A DNA stretch of 58,016 nucleotides from Pseudomonadota bacterium (GTDB taxonomy: Bacteria > Desulfobacterota > Desulfovibrionia > Desulfovibrionales > Desulfovibrionaceae), in assembly GCA_023460395.1 (NCBI GenBank), contig JAEWQB010000022.1, forward strand, positions 1-58,016, given 5' to 3'. The notes beneath the pieces were generated by a model that was not told the DNA's origin, ran no database searches, and saw only the letters and a list, made by a program, of their open reading frames with translations. A program made the translations under genes and the position numbers. This document shows, in pieces, positions 33,779 to 42,402 of this stretch (its first letter is position 1; the number at the start of each line of letters is the position of its first letter).

Positions 33779-36304
33779 TTACTTAGCCCAGAAGGTTTGA
33801 CCGCCTCCGGCGTTTTTGGAGTCGTAGCTGGCCTGATCCGCCCGTTGCAGCAGTTGGTCGCCTGTTTCGCCATTTTGGAGCATGGCGGCCCCCATGCTCA
33901 GGGACACCGCGCCCTGCGTCAACCGCGCGGAAGCGGTGTGCAGGCGGTCGCATAAGATGTGGAGGGCGTCTTCGCCAATTTCTGTTACCACTATGGCAAA
34001 CTCGTCTCCCCCGTACCGGCAGGGAAAATCCATGCCTTTGCGTACACTTTCCATAATGGCGCGGGCGATGAGTCTGAGCAAACGGTCCCCTGTCTGGTGC
34101 CCGTGTCCGTCGTTTACCTGCTTGAACTTATCGAGATCGAAAAAGATAAGCCCCAGCCCCCGACCGGTCCGCCGACTGCGCTCTACTTCCCGTGCCAGCA
34201 CCACATTGAATTGCGAATAGTTGAACAGGCCGGTCAGGCCGTCGTACATGGCTTGTTTGCGGATCTTGTCTTCCAGCCGTCTGATAAGGGTGAGGTCGCG
34301 CCCCACAACAAGATATGTGGTCGGGGTATCGTCCGCGCCACGCAACGGAGAAAAAAGTAATTCCAGCCGCGAGGTGGCGAGTGAGCCGGATGGCAATATG
34401 ACTTCCACCGGGGGAGTGGGGTTGCCATCCCGGCAGTGGATAACCCGTTCGGCAAGAAAGCTTTCGTCCCACGCACCGGAAAACCCCGAAGTGGGCGAGG
34501 CAACGGTAAACAGGTTTTTTCCGCGCAGGTGGGCGGCGCGGGGCGATGTCCACAAAATAGTCCCGGTGCTGTCCACAGTGGCGATAAGTTCCCGCATGGA
34601 GGAGACAAGCTGCTCCAAAAAGTCGTGCTGTCTGAGAACCTGCACTTCCATGGCGGAAATTTCTGTTACATCTTCGAGCATTACCAACAATGCCGGTGTA
34701 TTATTTATGGTGTGCCGGTGGATGGAAAGATATACGCACGGAGGGGCGGAGCCTTCCTGTTCTTTGGCGGAACAGAACAGGCGGCTTATGCCCTGCCGTT
34801 CCGGGTCTTCCAGCAGGGCGGCGATGAGGGGAGCCGCCACTACCCCCAGACGGCGGTGCAGCAGGCCGGACACATCTTCCCCCACCACAGGTTCCGTGAC
34901 GCCCCGGTAGGAAAGAAAGTGGGCGTTGGCATCCAGTATCATACCGCTCATGTCGGCCAGAGCCACGCCAATGGGCAGAGCCTGTAGGGTTTGCGCTTTG
35001 GTAACCATGGCGGCCCGCTCGTTATAGTAGGTTCCGAGAGCGCCGGAAACGAAGTGCGCGTAAATATGCAAATCCTGCTCAGAAGGTGTGGCGGTTTTGG
35101 AAAGAAGGAACCTCACCTGTCCGTAAGCGGCGGAACCGGAGCTGAAAATAAGCTTTTCTCCGCCCGGCATCCACGGAAGGCGGTGCGGGCTGATCATGTC
35201 GGGATAGGGGGTGATGACGGTTTCCCCATTGTGCAGGGAAAAAAACAGAAATCCCCCGGACGGATTCCGCAGGGCCAACTCCCCTTGTTCCATTCCCCAG
35301 TTCCAGCGCATCTGGCGGAGTATGGTTTTTCCTATTCCCTCCACCCCCCGCTCCGCGTGGCTTATTTCCATAGCGTGGAAGTAATAGCTTTGCATGGATT
35401 GCAAGGACTGGGCATAGAACCGGGTGTCCGGCTCCACGTTTTGTATGCCCAGCAGGGAGAGCATGGATTCGTAGCGCAGGGTGCAGTCTTTACGCAGGGC
35501 TTCAAGCTGGACGTCGTCCAGTTTGAGCAGGGAGCGCATTTGGATTTCAAACTGGATAATGGAACCGGTATCGCGCTCTTTACCGTGCTGAAGCTCGGCC
35601 CAACGGGTGGCAAGAATAATGCTTCGGGTAAGCGGTGGATGCTCTTCCAGACGAAGGAGATCATGATGGTGGGCAATGGCGTGCAGAATGCTGTCCGGCA
35701 GGCCCCATTCCGCAAGCAGGGTGCTGGTGATCCCCTCGTGGGTTTCTCCCCAGTGCGAGCGTTCGGTGGCGAGTTGCTCGTCTTCCAGCCACAGGGTGCA
35801 GGTGGCGTCCTCAATGGTGTTCTGCCCCATGCAAAGATATAAAAAAAGGGAAAGATCTTTGAGCAGAGAACCCAAGTATGCCAGATGCGCTTCTTTGGGG
35901 GCGATGCGGGAAGCAATTTGCTCCGCAGCGATGGAAGACCACACCGAAAGCCGCCAGTCCGCGAATTGGGAGCTTTTATCGCGGCGAATCGCCCCGGAGG
36001 TGTTGTGCTGGAAGGAAATGGACAGCGCCATTTTGAGAATTTCCCGCGTACCCAGCACCACGGCGGCACGTTCCAGATCGGTCACTTTGGAAGTGAGACC
36101 ATAATAGGGAGAGTTTACCAGCGTAAGCATGGTGGCGGAAAGCATGGGATCGCTTTCAAGAATACGCCCGATCACGTCAAACGCGGGGGCTGGAGTGACC
36201 AGTTCCTGCACCAACTGCACCATGACCGGGGGAAAGGTGAGTCCCAGACAATGCGCGAGAGAACTGGAAGAGATGCCGGAGGGGGCATTGGCTTTGTATT
36301 TCAT
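33779..36304 (-). CDS. HDOD-PAS-GGDEF signalling protein
   Basis: An 841-residue cytosolic signalling protein without membrane segments. Order: HDOD domain (about 15-220, 'FPPVMVQLVQEL', 'DPMLSATMLTLVNSPYY'), a middle region, two PAS-like segments (about 445-570 and 575-690), then a GGDEF domain (about 700-841) with 'YDGLTGLFNYSQF' and intact 'RYGGDEF', so diguanylate cyclase activity is expected. No RxxD inhibitory site is seen where expected. The ATG at 36304 is chosen over 36394, as the conserved part begins after it. The 275-base gap upstream of the polyprenyl synthase holds nothing recognised. Confidence 0.85.
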   Translation of the reverse strand: MKYKANAPSGISSSSLAHCLGLTFPPVMVQLVQELVTPAPAFDVIGRILESDPMLSATMLTLVNSPYYGLTSKVTDLERAAVVLGTREILKMALSISFQHNTSGAIRRDKSSQFADWRLSVWSSIAAEQIASRIAPKEAHLAYLGSLLKDLSLFLYLCMGQNTIEDATCTLWLEDEQLATERSHWGETHEGITSTLLAEWGLPDSILHAIAHHHDLLRLEEHPPLTRSIILATRWAELQHGKERDTGSIIQFEIQMRSLLKLDDVQLEALRKDCTLRYESMLSLLGIQNVEPDTRFYAQSLQSMQSYYFHAMEISHAERGVEGIGKTILRQMRWNWGMEQGELALRNPSGGFLFFSLHNGETVITPYPDMISPHRLPWMPGGEKLIFSSGSAAYGQVRFLLSKTATPSEQDLHIYAHFVSGALGTYYNERAAMVTKAQTLQALPIGVALADMSGMILDANAHFLSYRGVTEPVVGEDVSGLLHRRLGVVAAPLIAALLEDPERQGISRLFCSAKEQEGSAPPCVYLSIHRHTINNTPALLVMLEDVTEISAMEVQVLRQHDFLEQLVSSMRELIATVDSTGTILWTSPRAAHLRGKNLFTVASPTSGFSGAWDESFLAERVIHCRDGNPTPPVEVILPSGSLATSRLELLFSPLRGADDTPTTYLVVGRDLTLIRRLEDKIRKQAMYDGLTGLFNYSQFNVVLAREVERSRRTGRGLGLIFFDLDKFKQVNDGHGHQTGDRLLRLIARAIMESVRKGMDFPCRYGGDEFAIVVTEIGEDALHILCDRLHTASARLTQGAVSLSMGAAMLQNGETGDQLLQRADQASYDSKNAGGGQTFWAK

Positions 36305-36579
36305 GACCGGTTCGGCCTCTCTTTCCTGTTCGTCTATACCGGGGAAAATTCGCGACAGTTCCCTCTGGCACCCAATCCGCCGAGGGTTACGCATTTCTTA
36401 TGTATCAGAGAGCTGGCCTAAACGCAAAGCCAACTCCGTAACGGCGCAGCCAACAAGGCGCGGCACAAGCAGAAGCGCTAACTATGTATTTCGTGGGAGT
36501 CGGGAAGAATGCGAAGTTCCCTGTTTTATCAGTCTGTGGCGCGTATATTTCCCAACGCCGTATTCGCGCTACCATCCTA

Positions 36580-37548
36580 TCATTGTTTGCGGTTGCGCAC
36601 GTAAGCCACGGTCTGCGCAAGCAATTCCCGTTCTACGACATCGGGCAAGACAGCCAACGCTTCCTGCGCTTTGCCGAGGTAACTGTCGGCAAGTTCTCTG
36701 GTTCTGGCATCCAATCCCTGTTCGCGAATAGCTGTGGCAATGGCGCATACGGACTGTTCTGTCAGTGTACCCGCTTCAAAGTGCGTCACAAATGATTTCC
36801 GGTCTTTGGCATTCAGGGAGTCGCGGTACATCAGTAGCGGCGGGGTGAGTTTTCCTTCCCGCAGATCTCCGGCCACGGGCTTGCCGATATCTTTGGTCGA
36901 AGGCGCGAAATCCAGCGCGTCGTCCACGATCTGAAAGGCAATACCGAGATTCAGGCCAAAGGTGGCGACCGCTTCCAACTGGGAGGAGTCAGCCCCTGCC
37001 CGCATTCCGCCCAGAGAGCACGAAGCCTGAATGAGAAATGCCGTTTTTCCTTTGATGATGTCTATATAGGTGTCCTGCGTGTGGTCGGTGCTGCGCAGAT
37101 ACTCTATCTCCGCTATTTCACCGGTAACTGTGGCGGTAATGGCGTCCGCGATACAGGCGGTAAGACGCGGGTCGCCGTAGCGGGCCACGATGCTGTTGGC
37201 CTGTGCCAGCAGGGCGTCTCCGGCAAGGACGGTGCGGGTGGTGCCGAACTGCGTATGGGCGGAGGGCAGGCCGCGCCGCAGATCGGCGTCGTCAATGATG
37301 TCGTCATGCAGCAGAGTGGCGGAGTGCAGCAGCTCCACGGAACAGGCAAGGGGATAGATGTCGTCTTGGGTGTATCCCAGCGCGCGGGCGGTAAGCAGGG
37401 CGAGCAGAGGCCGCAGACGTTTTCCTCCTGCTTTGAGAACGTGAGTGGCCACAGGCTGCACAAGGCGGTTAAGCCGGGAGACTTCTTGTTCCAGTGTGGC
37501 GTTGATACGCGGTTGCTCCGCAGTCAGGTAGGCAATGAATTCTCGCAT
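36580..37548 (-). CDS. Polyprenyl diphosphate synthase
   Basis: Makes the isoprenoid side chain, probably for menaquinone; 322 residues. Both aspartate-rich motifs are intact: 'DDIIDDADLRRG' (first) and 'FQIVDDALDF' (second), and the region 'LKAGGKRLRPLLALL' binds the substrate. Chain length cannot be read with confidence. The ATG at 37548 has AAAGGA immediately upstream; the long open frame to 37797 runs over mqnB. It sits 67 bases after mqnB, which supports a menaquinone role. Confidence 0.92.
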   Translation of the reverse strand: MREFIAYLTAEQPRINATLEQEVSRLNRLVQPVATHVLKAGGKRLRPLLALLTARALGYTQDDIYPLACSVELLHSATLLHDDIIDDADLRRGLPSAHTQFGTTRTVLAGDALLAQANSIVARYGDPRLTACIADAITATVTGEIAEIEYLRSTDHTQDTYIDIIKGKTAFLIQASCSLGGMRAGADSSQLEAVATFGLNLGIAFQIVDDALDFAPSTKDIGKPVAGDLREGKLTPPLLMYRDSLNAKDRKSFVTHFEAGTLTEQSVCAIATAIREQGLDARTRELADSYLGKAQEALAVLPDVVERELLAQTVAYVRNRKQ

Positions 37549-37615
37549 GTCCTTTCCGTTCCAGAGGTTTGGGTGCCGGGCAATAGTAGCGGTGTGTTCG
37601 TGAGACGGCAAGCCG

Positions 37616-38398
37616 TTACAGGAAGAGCGAACGCGCCACGCTGCCCAGAGCGGAGAGAGCGTCATCCAATCGCCAGTCTTCCGCGTTGCGCGACCCCACC
37701 AGATTGGAGACGGTGCGCAGTTCCACAAAGTCGATACCGGCTTGCACACAGCCAAGTGCCATGGCGAAGCCTTCCATATTTTCCGTAAGCGCGTCATGGC
37801 GCTGGCGAAGTTGACTCGCCCTTTCCGGGGTGCCGCTGACGCAGGCCACCGTGATGCCGGTTCCGCAAATACAGTCGGGGGGGGTGAGATCCATGGTTCG
37901 GAGAGATTCGCGCGGTGTAAGTGAAATGTTGTTCCACACTACGCCGGTTCCGGTATCCGTGGATGGTTTTTCTTCGGCCTTTTCGGCCCGTTCCGTTTGT
38001 TTCGTTTGGGCGGACGCTTCTTGGGGGGCCCATAAGGGAAAACCAATGCCGTGCGGATTAATGCCGATATCTGTCCATAGCCCGTATTCCGGCCAGATTT
38101 CTCTATCAACAAGCACGGGGGCAGCCAGAGGGGCCTTGGCAAGATTAAAGCTTCCCGCCACGCCCATATTCACCACGCCGGAAATTCCGAAGCACGCACC
38201 CAAAACACGGCCCAGAGTGAAGGCCGCGTTTATTGGTCCCACCCCGGTCACGGTGAGAAGGCAGACATGTTCATTGACGGGTGCTTCGCACCATTGGCCC
38301 GGCGCGGGCAGTTGGCAGCCCACGCGCCCACGCCCGTTGAAGCCTTTGAGAACCGCTTCCATCTCTTTCTGTGTCGCAGTGGCGAGCAATACCGTCAT
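37616..38398 (-). CDS. mqnB: Futalosine hydrolase
   Basis: Splits futalosine to release dehypoxanthine futalosine in the alternative menaquinone route. The 260-residue nucleoside-phosphorylase-like fold shows 'TVTGVGPINAAFTLG', 'NMGVAGSFN' and the late 'ENMEGFAMALGC' with 'ELRTVSNLVGSRN'. An insert of about 40 polar residues (about 118-160) is unusual. The ATG overlaps the stop of the upstream small gene (ATGA), so translation is coupled to it. Confidence 0.92.
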   Translation of the reverse strand: MTVLLATATQKEMEAVLKGFNGRGRVGCQLPAPGQWCEAPVNEHVCLLTVTGVGPINAAFTLGRVLGACFGISGVVNMGVAGSFNLAKAPLAAPVLVDREIWPEYGLWTDIGINPHGIGFPLWAPQEASAQTKQTERAEKAEEKPSTDTGTGVVWNNISLTPRESLRTMDLTPPDCICGTGITVACVSGTPERASQLRQRHDALTENMEGFAMALGCVQAGIDFVELRTVSNLVGSRNAEDWRLDDALSALGSVARSLFL

Positions 38399-38679
38399 GC
38401 GTGTTTTTCCAGAACGTAGTTGATAAGCTCGTTTTCCGTTGAAAACGATTCGCCAGTGTTCGCGTCGTTTGTATCGTCCGCCGGGACGGACGATACAGGT
38501 ATTTCAGCTACAAGAACGGCATCGCGGATGCGGGCAATGCGTGCCAGCCGTTCGCGGTCTTTCCGTCTGGCCTGCGCGATAATACGGTCGCCGCTCACGG
38601 CGGCGCGGAGTTGGGCCGCCAGCTCCGAATAGCCTTTTCAGCAGTCGGCCCAGCAGTTGATTACCGCATCGTGGACCAT
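38395..38679 (-). CDS. Small protein with in-frame UGA, candidate selenoprotein
   Basis: A 94-codon frame from the ATG at 38679 with one in-frame TGA at codon 14 (38638-38640). The ATG lies one base after the dehydrogenase stop and has GGAGG at seven bases, an excellent site. Before the TGA the peptide reads 'MVHDAVINCWADC'; after it, 'KGYSELAAQLRAAV' and 80 further residues to a stop overlapping mqnB (ATGA). Read as selenocysteine it gives Cys-x3-Cys-Sec. A SECIS-like hairpin follows directly. Restart at the GTG at 38598 has no ribosome binding site. Alternatives are a nonsense mutation or a 13-codon leader. Function unknown; a redox role is inferred. Confidence 0.6.
38606..38627 (-). promoter_or_regulatory. 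SECIS-like hairpin after the UGA
   Basis: In the mRNA, CGGAG and CTCCG form the lower stem, a C/A mismatch follows, then TGG pairs with CCA around the loop CGGC. The loop starts about 20 bases after the UGA and contains G, within the range accepted for bacterial SECIS elements. Confidence 0.5.
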
Positions 38680-38680
38680 A

Positions 38681-39991
38681 CTACAGCCTCCACAGGCCAA
38701 TGCCAGCTTCCGCCATGGACTGCGGGGGAAACAGGCTCTTTACATCCAGCAATAGGGCGTGGTTCGCATCAGAGAACCATGCGGCGATTTGCGCCGGAGC
38801 CAGTGTTTTGTACGTGTCATGCGCCACGGCAAGAATGACGGCATCCAGCCCGGAAAACGCATCCAGCCCGGAAAGGGTGAGTCCGTATTCGTGCATCGCC
38901 TCTTGCGGGTCGGCCACGGGGTCGTGCACCAGCACTTCCATGCCATATTCCCGTAGTTCATGAACAACGTCCGTCACCTTGGTATTGCGCAGATCGGGCA
39001 CGTTTTCTTTGAACGTAAGTCCCAAAATACCCACCCGTGCGCCCAATATGAGTCGGTTGCGGCGGATAAGCTGTTTTACGCAGTTTTCCGCGATAAACTT
39101 GCCCATGCTGTCATTGATGCGCCGTCCGGCGAGAATGACCTGAGGGTTGTAGCCCAGTTCTTCCGCTTTATATGTCAGGTAGTAAGGGTCCACACCTATG
39201 CAGTGCCCGCCTACCAGACCGGGGCGGAAAGGCAGAAAGTTCCATTTTGTGCCAGCCGCGGTGAGCACCTCTTGCGTGTCTATGCCCATGCGGTCAAAGA
39301 TGACGGAAAGTTCGTTCATAAGCGCGATGTTTAAATCGCGTTGTGTATTTTCAATTACCTTCGCCGCTTCAGCCACTTTGATGGAGCTGGCGCGGTGGAT
39401 GCCCGCCTTGACCACTGAGCCGTAGATTTGGGCAAGGATATCCAGCGTTGCCGCATCGGAACCCGCGACAATTTTGACGATGCTTTCGAGCGTATGCACC
39501 CGGTCACCGGGGTTGATACGTTCTGGAGAGTAGCCCACGGTAAAGTCTGTACCAAACCGCATGCCGGAGCAGCGTTCCAGTACGGGCACGCATTGTTCTT
39601 CCGTCAGGCCGGGGTACACGGTGGACTCGTATGCCACTATGCAGCCCTTGCTCATGTGCTTGCCTACGGTTTCCGATGCCTTAAGTACGGGGGTGAGATC
39701 CGGGTTACGGTGGGAATCAATGGGGGTGGGAACCGCCACGATGATAACGCCCGCCTTGGCGAGTTCCTGCGGATTTGTGGTGAAGTGAATCTGAGCCGCC
39801 GCAAGGCGGGGGTCATCCACTTCTCCCGTGCGGTCATGCCCGCCGAGTAATTCGTCCACGCGGCGTTGGGAAATGTCAAACCCGATGGTCTGGAAGTGGG
39901 CGGAAAGCGCTACGGCGAGGGGGAGGCCCACATAGCCCAGCCCAATGACGGCGATGGCGGTATTTTTTGAGGCGATTTCTTCGTATGTCAT
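38681..39991 (-). CDS. UDP-sugar 6-dehydrogenase (TviB/WbpA-like)
   Basis: A 436-residue NAD-dependent nucleotide-sugar dehydrogenase that turns a UDP-(N-acetyl)hexosamine or UDP-glucose into the uronate. The Rossmann motif 'AVIGLGYVGLPLAV' starts at residue 14, and the catalytic cysteine lies in 'GLVGGHCIGVDPYYLTYKA', the form typical of TviB/WbpA rather than plain Ugd. The ATG at 39991 is preferred; 40060 is open but overlaps the divergent gene. It is followed one base later by the UGA-containing gene. Confidence 0.9.
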   Translation of the reverse strand: MTYEEIASKNTAIAVIGLGYVGLPLAVALSAHFQTIGFDISQRRVDELLGGHDRTGEVDDPRLAAAQIHFTTNPQELAKAGVIIVAVPTPIDSHRNPDLTPVLKASETVGKHMSKGCIVAYESTVYPGLTEEQCVPVLERCSGMRFGTDFTVGYSPERINPGDRVHTLESIVKIVAGSDAATLDILAQIYGSVVKAGIHRASSIKVAEAAKVIENTQRDLNIALMNELSVIFDRMGIDTQEVLTAAGTKWNFLPFRPGLVGGHCIGVDPYYLTYKAEELGYNPQVILAGRRINDSMGKFIAENCVKQLIRRNRLILGARVGILGLTFKENVPDLRNTKVTDVVHELREYGMEVLVHDPVADPQEAMHEYGLTLSGLDAFSGLDAVILAVAHDTYKTLAPAQIAAWFSDANHALLLDVKSLFPPQSMAEAGIGLWRL

Positions 39992-40054
39992 GTGCGGTAT
40001 CTCTTGGATGGTGCGTGACTGGACATGCTGGCTTCCCTGTGGGAAAAGGTCCGC

Positions 40055-40252
40055 ATGCATATTGACTGGAATATTTTGTTAACAGCCTTGGGGCTGGCTC
40101 TTGTTCTTGAGGGACTTCCTTACGCGCTTTTTGCCAACCGGCTCCCCGCTGTGTTGGCGGAAATTGCCCGGCGAGAGCCGGGGGCGCTCCGGGCGCTGGG
40201 ACTTTGCGCCATATGCGCCGGAGTTTTTCTTATCTGGCTGGTGCGGGGATAG
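40055..40252 (+). CDS. DUF2065 small membrane protein
   Basis: A 65-residue protein with two hydrophobic helices, 'LLTALGLALVLEGLPYALF' and 'ALGLCAICAGVFLIWLV', matching the DUF2065/YjeT family; function unknown. ATG 40055 has AAGG upstream, while an ATG at 40025 is in frame. It is divergent from the dehydrogenase, only 63 bases apart, so their control regions overlap. Confidence 0.82.
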   Translation: MHIDWNILLTALGLALVLEGLPYALFANRLPAVLAEIARREPGALRALGLCAICAGVFLIWLVRG

Positions 40253-40288
40253 AGCGTTTCCCGCCGCCGCCTTTGTGAACAGTCTGCA

Positions 40289-41104
40289 TCAGCTGCTTCG
40301 CTGTTTTTCCGCCACGTGTAAATAGACAATGCCGGATGTCATGGGTTTGTGGTAGGCACGGGCGAATCCCGCGTCCAACAATTCCTGAACCAGCTCGTCC
40401 GCGGTGGGAAACGCCATAATAGTATCGGCAAGATAGCGATACGCGTCTCCGTCTCCAGAAAATACTTTGCCGATACCGGGAAGTACGCTGTTCAGATACC
40501 AGTTGTACAGCCCTTTCCATACGGGAACTTTGCCCGTTCCGAATTCCAGAATGCACAGTCTGCCGCCGGGCACGAGCACGCGGTGCAGTTCGCGCAAAGC
40601 GGCTTCACGGGGGACGATGTTGCGAATGCCAAAGGCGATGGTGGCGCAGTCCACACTGGCATCAGGTAGCGGCAACGCGCGACCGTCCGCCTGCGCGGGC
40701 AGGATGAGAGCATGGCGTCCTTTGGAGGCCAGCTTGGGCATGCCCGCCACCAGCATGGGGTGGCAGTAGTCCAGCGCGGGAATGAGCGTGCCGGGGTGCT
40801 GGCGCAGAATCTCAAGAGAAACATCCATGGTACCGGCGGCAAGATCCAGCACCCGCCTTGTAGGACCGGGGACCAGTGCGCGGACCAACTGTTGCCGCCA
40901 GTAGTAGTCCAGCCCACCACTCAGCAGATGATTCAAAAAATCATACCAGTGGGCGATGCGTCCGAACATGCCGGAAACTTGCCGGGCGTGCCCGTCTTCC
41001 CCTGTGGGAGATGGGGCTGTGCCGGTGCCCGCAGCCGCAGAGCTGTCTGCCGCGCTATTCGCTGGAGACGGCGCGGGAACGCAACCGGGAGAATCGTATT
41101 GCAT
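40289..41104 (-). CDS. menG: Demethylmenaquinone methyltransferase
   Basis: SAM-dependent C-methyltransferase of the UbiE/MenG family, the last step of menaquinone synthesis; 271 residues. After a 40-residue Ala/Ser/Pro-rich N-terminal extension come 'VSGMFGRIAHWYDFLNHLLS', motif I 'VLDLAAGTMDVSL', 'ATIAFGIRNI' and 'LEFGTGKVP'. With no ubiquinone genes present and mqnB nearby, menaquinone is the expected substrate. It follows the 68-residue gene by nine bases. Confidence 0.92.
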   Translation of the reverse strand: MQYDSPGCVPAPSPANSAADSSAAAGTGTAPSPTGEDGHARQVSGMFGRIAHWYDFLNHLLSGGLDYYWRQQLVRALVPGPTRRVLDLAAGTMDVSLEILRQHPGTLIPALDYCHPMLVAGMPKLASKGRHALILPAQADGRALPLPDASVDCATIAFGIRNIVPREAALRELHRVLVPGGRLCILEFGTGKVPVWKGLYNWYLNSVLPGIGKVFSGDGDAYRYLADTIMAFPTADELVQELLDAGFARAYHKPMTSGIVYLHVAEKQRSS

Positions 41105-41113
41105 GGCGTGGCC

Positions 41114-41320
41114 CTAGAGCTGGTCCGACGAAGACGGCGCGGTTTGGGCGTCAGGCTCGGAAGGAGCGGAAGAATGCCCGGCTTCTAGGGTGGATTGCAC
41201 CACATTGTAGACGGCGGGGAATATTTCCGTGATGTTTTGAGGCGAAACGCGACCTGTTTCGATGAACTTAACCACGATTTCTTTGGTCACCTGCAAGGCT
41301 TCTTTCTGCACTTTGTCCAC
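41114..41320 (-). CDS. Small conserved-looking protein upstream of menG
   Basis: 68 residues from a GTG at 41320 with AAGGA nine bases upstream. The first 40 residues ('KVQKEALQVTKEIVVKFIE', 'IFPAVYNVVQSTL') form an amphipathic helical pair; the tail is Ser/Pro/Ala-rich and acidic. I have no family name. Longer starts to 41632 would add sequence with no coding character. Confidence 0.62.
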   Translation of the reverse strand: MDKVQKEALQVTKEIVVKFIETGRVSPQNITEIFPAVYNVVQSTLEAGHSSAPSEPDAQTAPSSSDQL

Positions 41321-41566
41321 GGATGCCGTCCTTGGATGAATATCGTCTATGGGCTGGCAGGGTGGCTGCCGCCGGAAAGCGGGCTGGCGATGCCCCGCGT
41401 GATAGCAAAAAACCGCCCGTGGGGAATGGTTCAGACCGACGCGATCAAAACCGGGCGGAAATAAAAGAAAGAAACCGGCCAAGCCCCTTCCTCTTATTTT
41501 TGCGGTGTATAGCATTAAGCCCCACGGGAGTCGAGTGCGGCAGGTGGAGATTTTATGGCTAGACTG

Positions 41567-41595
41567 TTGTGTGGCGGCGAGAAAGACCGTATTAT
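41567..41595 (+). promoter_or_regulatory. Sigma70-type promoter for the PAP2 gene
   Basis: TTGTGT, 17 bases, TATTAT; start of transcription near 41602, 36 bases before the ATG. The surrounding 317-base gap (41321-41637) also has an inverted repeat, CCGCCCG near 41414 with CGGGCGG near 41454, of unknown role. Confidence 0.6.
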
Positions 41596-41637
41596 CTGCG
41601 CTCTCTATATGACGGAAGCAGGAAAGAGACACTGAGC

Positions 41638-42378
41638 ATGGAATTCATAACACCGGCCTGGGACATGGCCCTGTTCACTCTCATTAACGACACGTGGCGC
41701 ACTGCCGCGCAGGACGTGTTGATGCCCGCCATCTCCAACGCCACGCTGCTTTGGGTGGCGGCTCTTTGCGGTTTTGGCCTGTGGGCCAAGCGGCACGGCG
41801 CGTTGCGGCGCGTTGTGGCGGGGTTGCTTATCGTGGCGGCTACCGCCAGCGCGGGCGACGTGGCGTGCGGCGTGATGAAAAAAGAATTCGGCAGGTTGCG
41901 CCCTCTAAACGCCATTGGGGGAGTGCATTTTTATCAGGAAGGGAAGTGGCGGCAACGTCCAGAAGATTTCGTTCCCACCAAAAAGCGCGACTCGTCATAC
42001 GTTTCCGCGCATGCGGCGAATGCTGTCGCCGCAGTGGGTATGGCGGCCCTGCTGTGGCCCCGTTTGCGGTTGCTCTGGCTTTTGCCCTTGCTGATAGGTT
42101 ATTCCCGCATTTATCTTGGTAAGCACTACCCTACGGACGTCTTAGCCGGATGGTTGGTAGGAGTTGCCGTGCTGCTGGTCGTTTGGATGCTGCTGCCATC
42201 GCGGCTGGTGCGATATGTGCGCGGCAGGGACATGCAGTATCCTCCCCGCGATTCAAATATGCCGAACAGCCCTGCGGTGTGCGCGGAAATGCGCGTGCAG
42301 CCGGCATACGCGGGCAAGCCGTATCTCCCCCGCGATTCTTTTCACACCTCTTCTGATAACGCGGCACCCCGGACCTAG
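41638..42378 (+). CDS. PAP2-family membrane phosphatase
   Basis: A 246-residue lipid phosphatase of the PAP2 superfamily with about five membrane helices. All three catalytic motifs are seen: 'KKEFGRLRP', 'SSYVSAHAAN' and 'GYSRIYLGKHYPTDVLAGW'. Members act on undecaprenyl diphosphate, phosphatidate or lipid A; the substrate is undetermined. The hydrophilic C-terminal 50 residues are not conserved. GGAAAGAG upstream of the ATG. Confidence 0.88.
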   Translation: MEFITPAWDMALFTLINDTWRTAAQDVLMPAISNATLLWVAALCGFGLWAKRHGALRRVVAGLLIVAATASAGDVACGVMKKEFGRLRPLNAIGGVHFYQEGKWRQRPEDFVPTKKRDSSYVSAHAANAVAAVGMAALLWPRLRLLWLLPLLIGYSRIYLGKHYPTDVLAGWLVGVAVLLVVWMLLPSRLVRYVRGRDMQYPPRDSNMPNSPAVCAEMRVQPAYAGKPYLPRDSFHTSSDNAAPRT

Positions 42379-42402
42379 GGGCCTTGCCGCCGAGGCGGCG
42401 CG

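Noticed and set aside
38398..38598. 67-residue protein starting at the GTG at 38598
   Set aside because: No ribosome binding site before that GTG, whereas the ATG at 38679 in the same frame has an excellent one across a UGA.
41321..41632. N-terminal extension of the small gene upstream of menG
   Set aside because: The extension crosses the divergent promoter and has no coding character; the GTG at 41320 has a good ribosome binding site.
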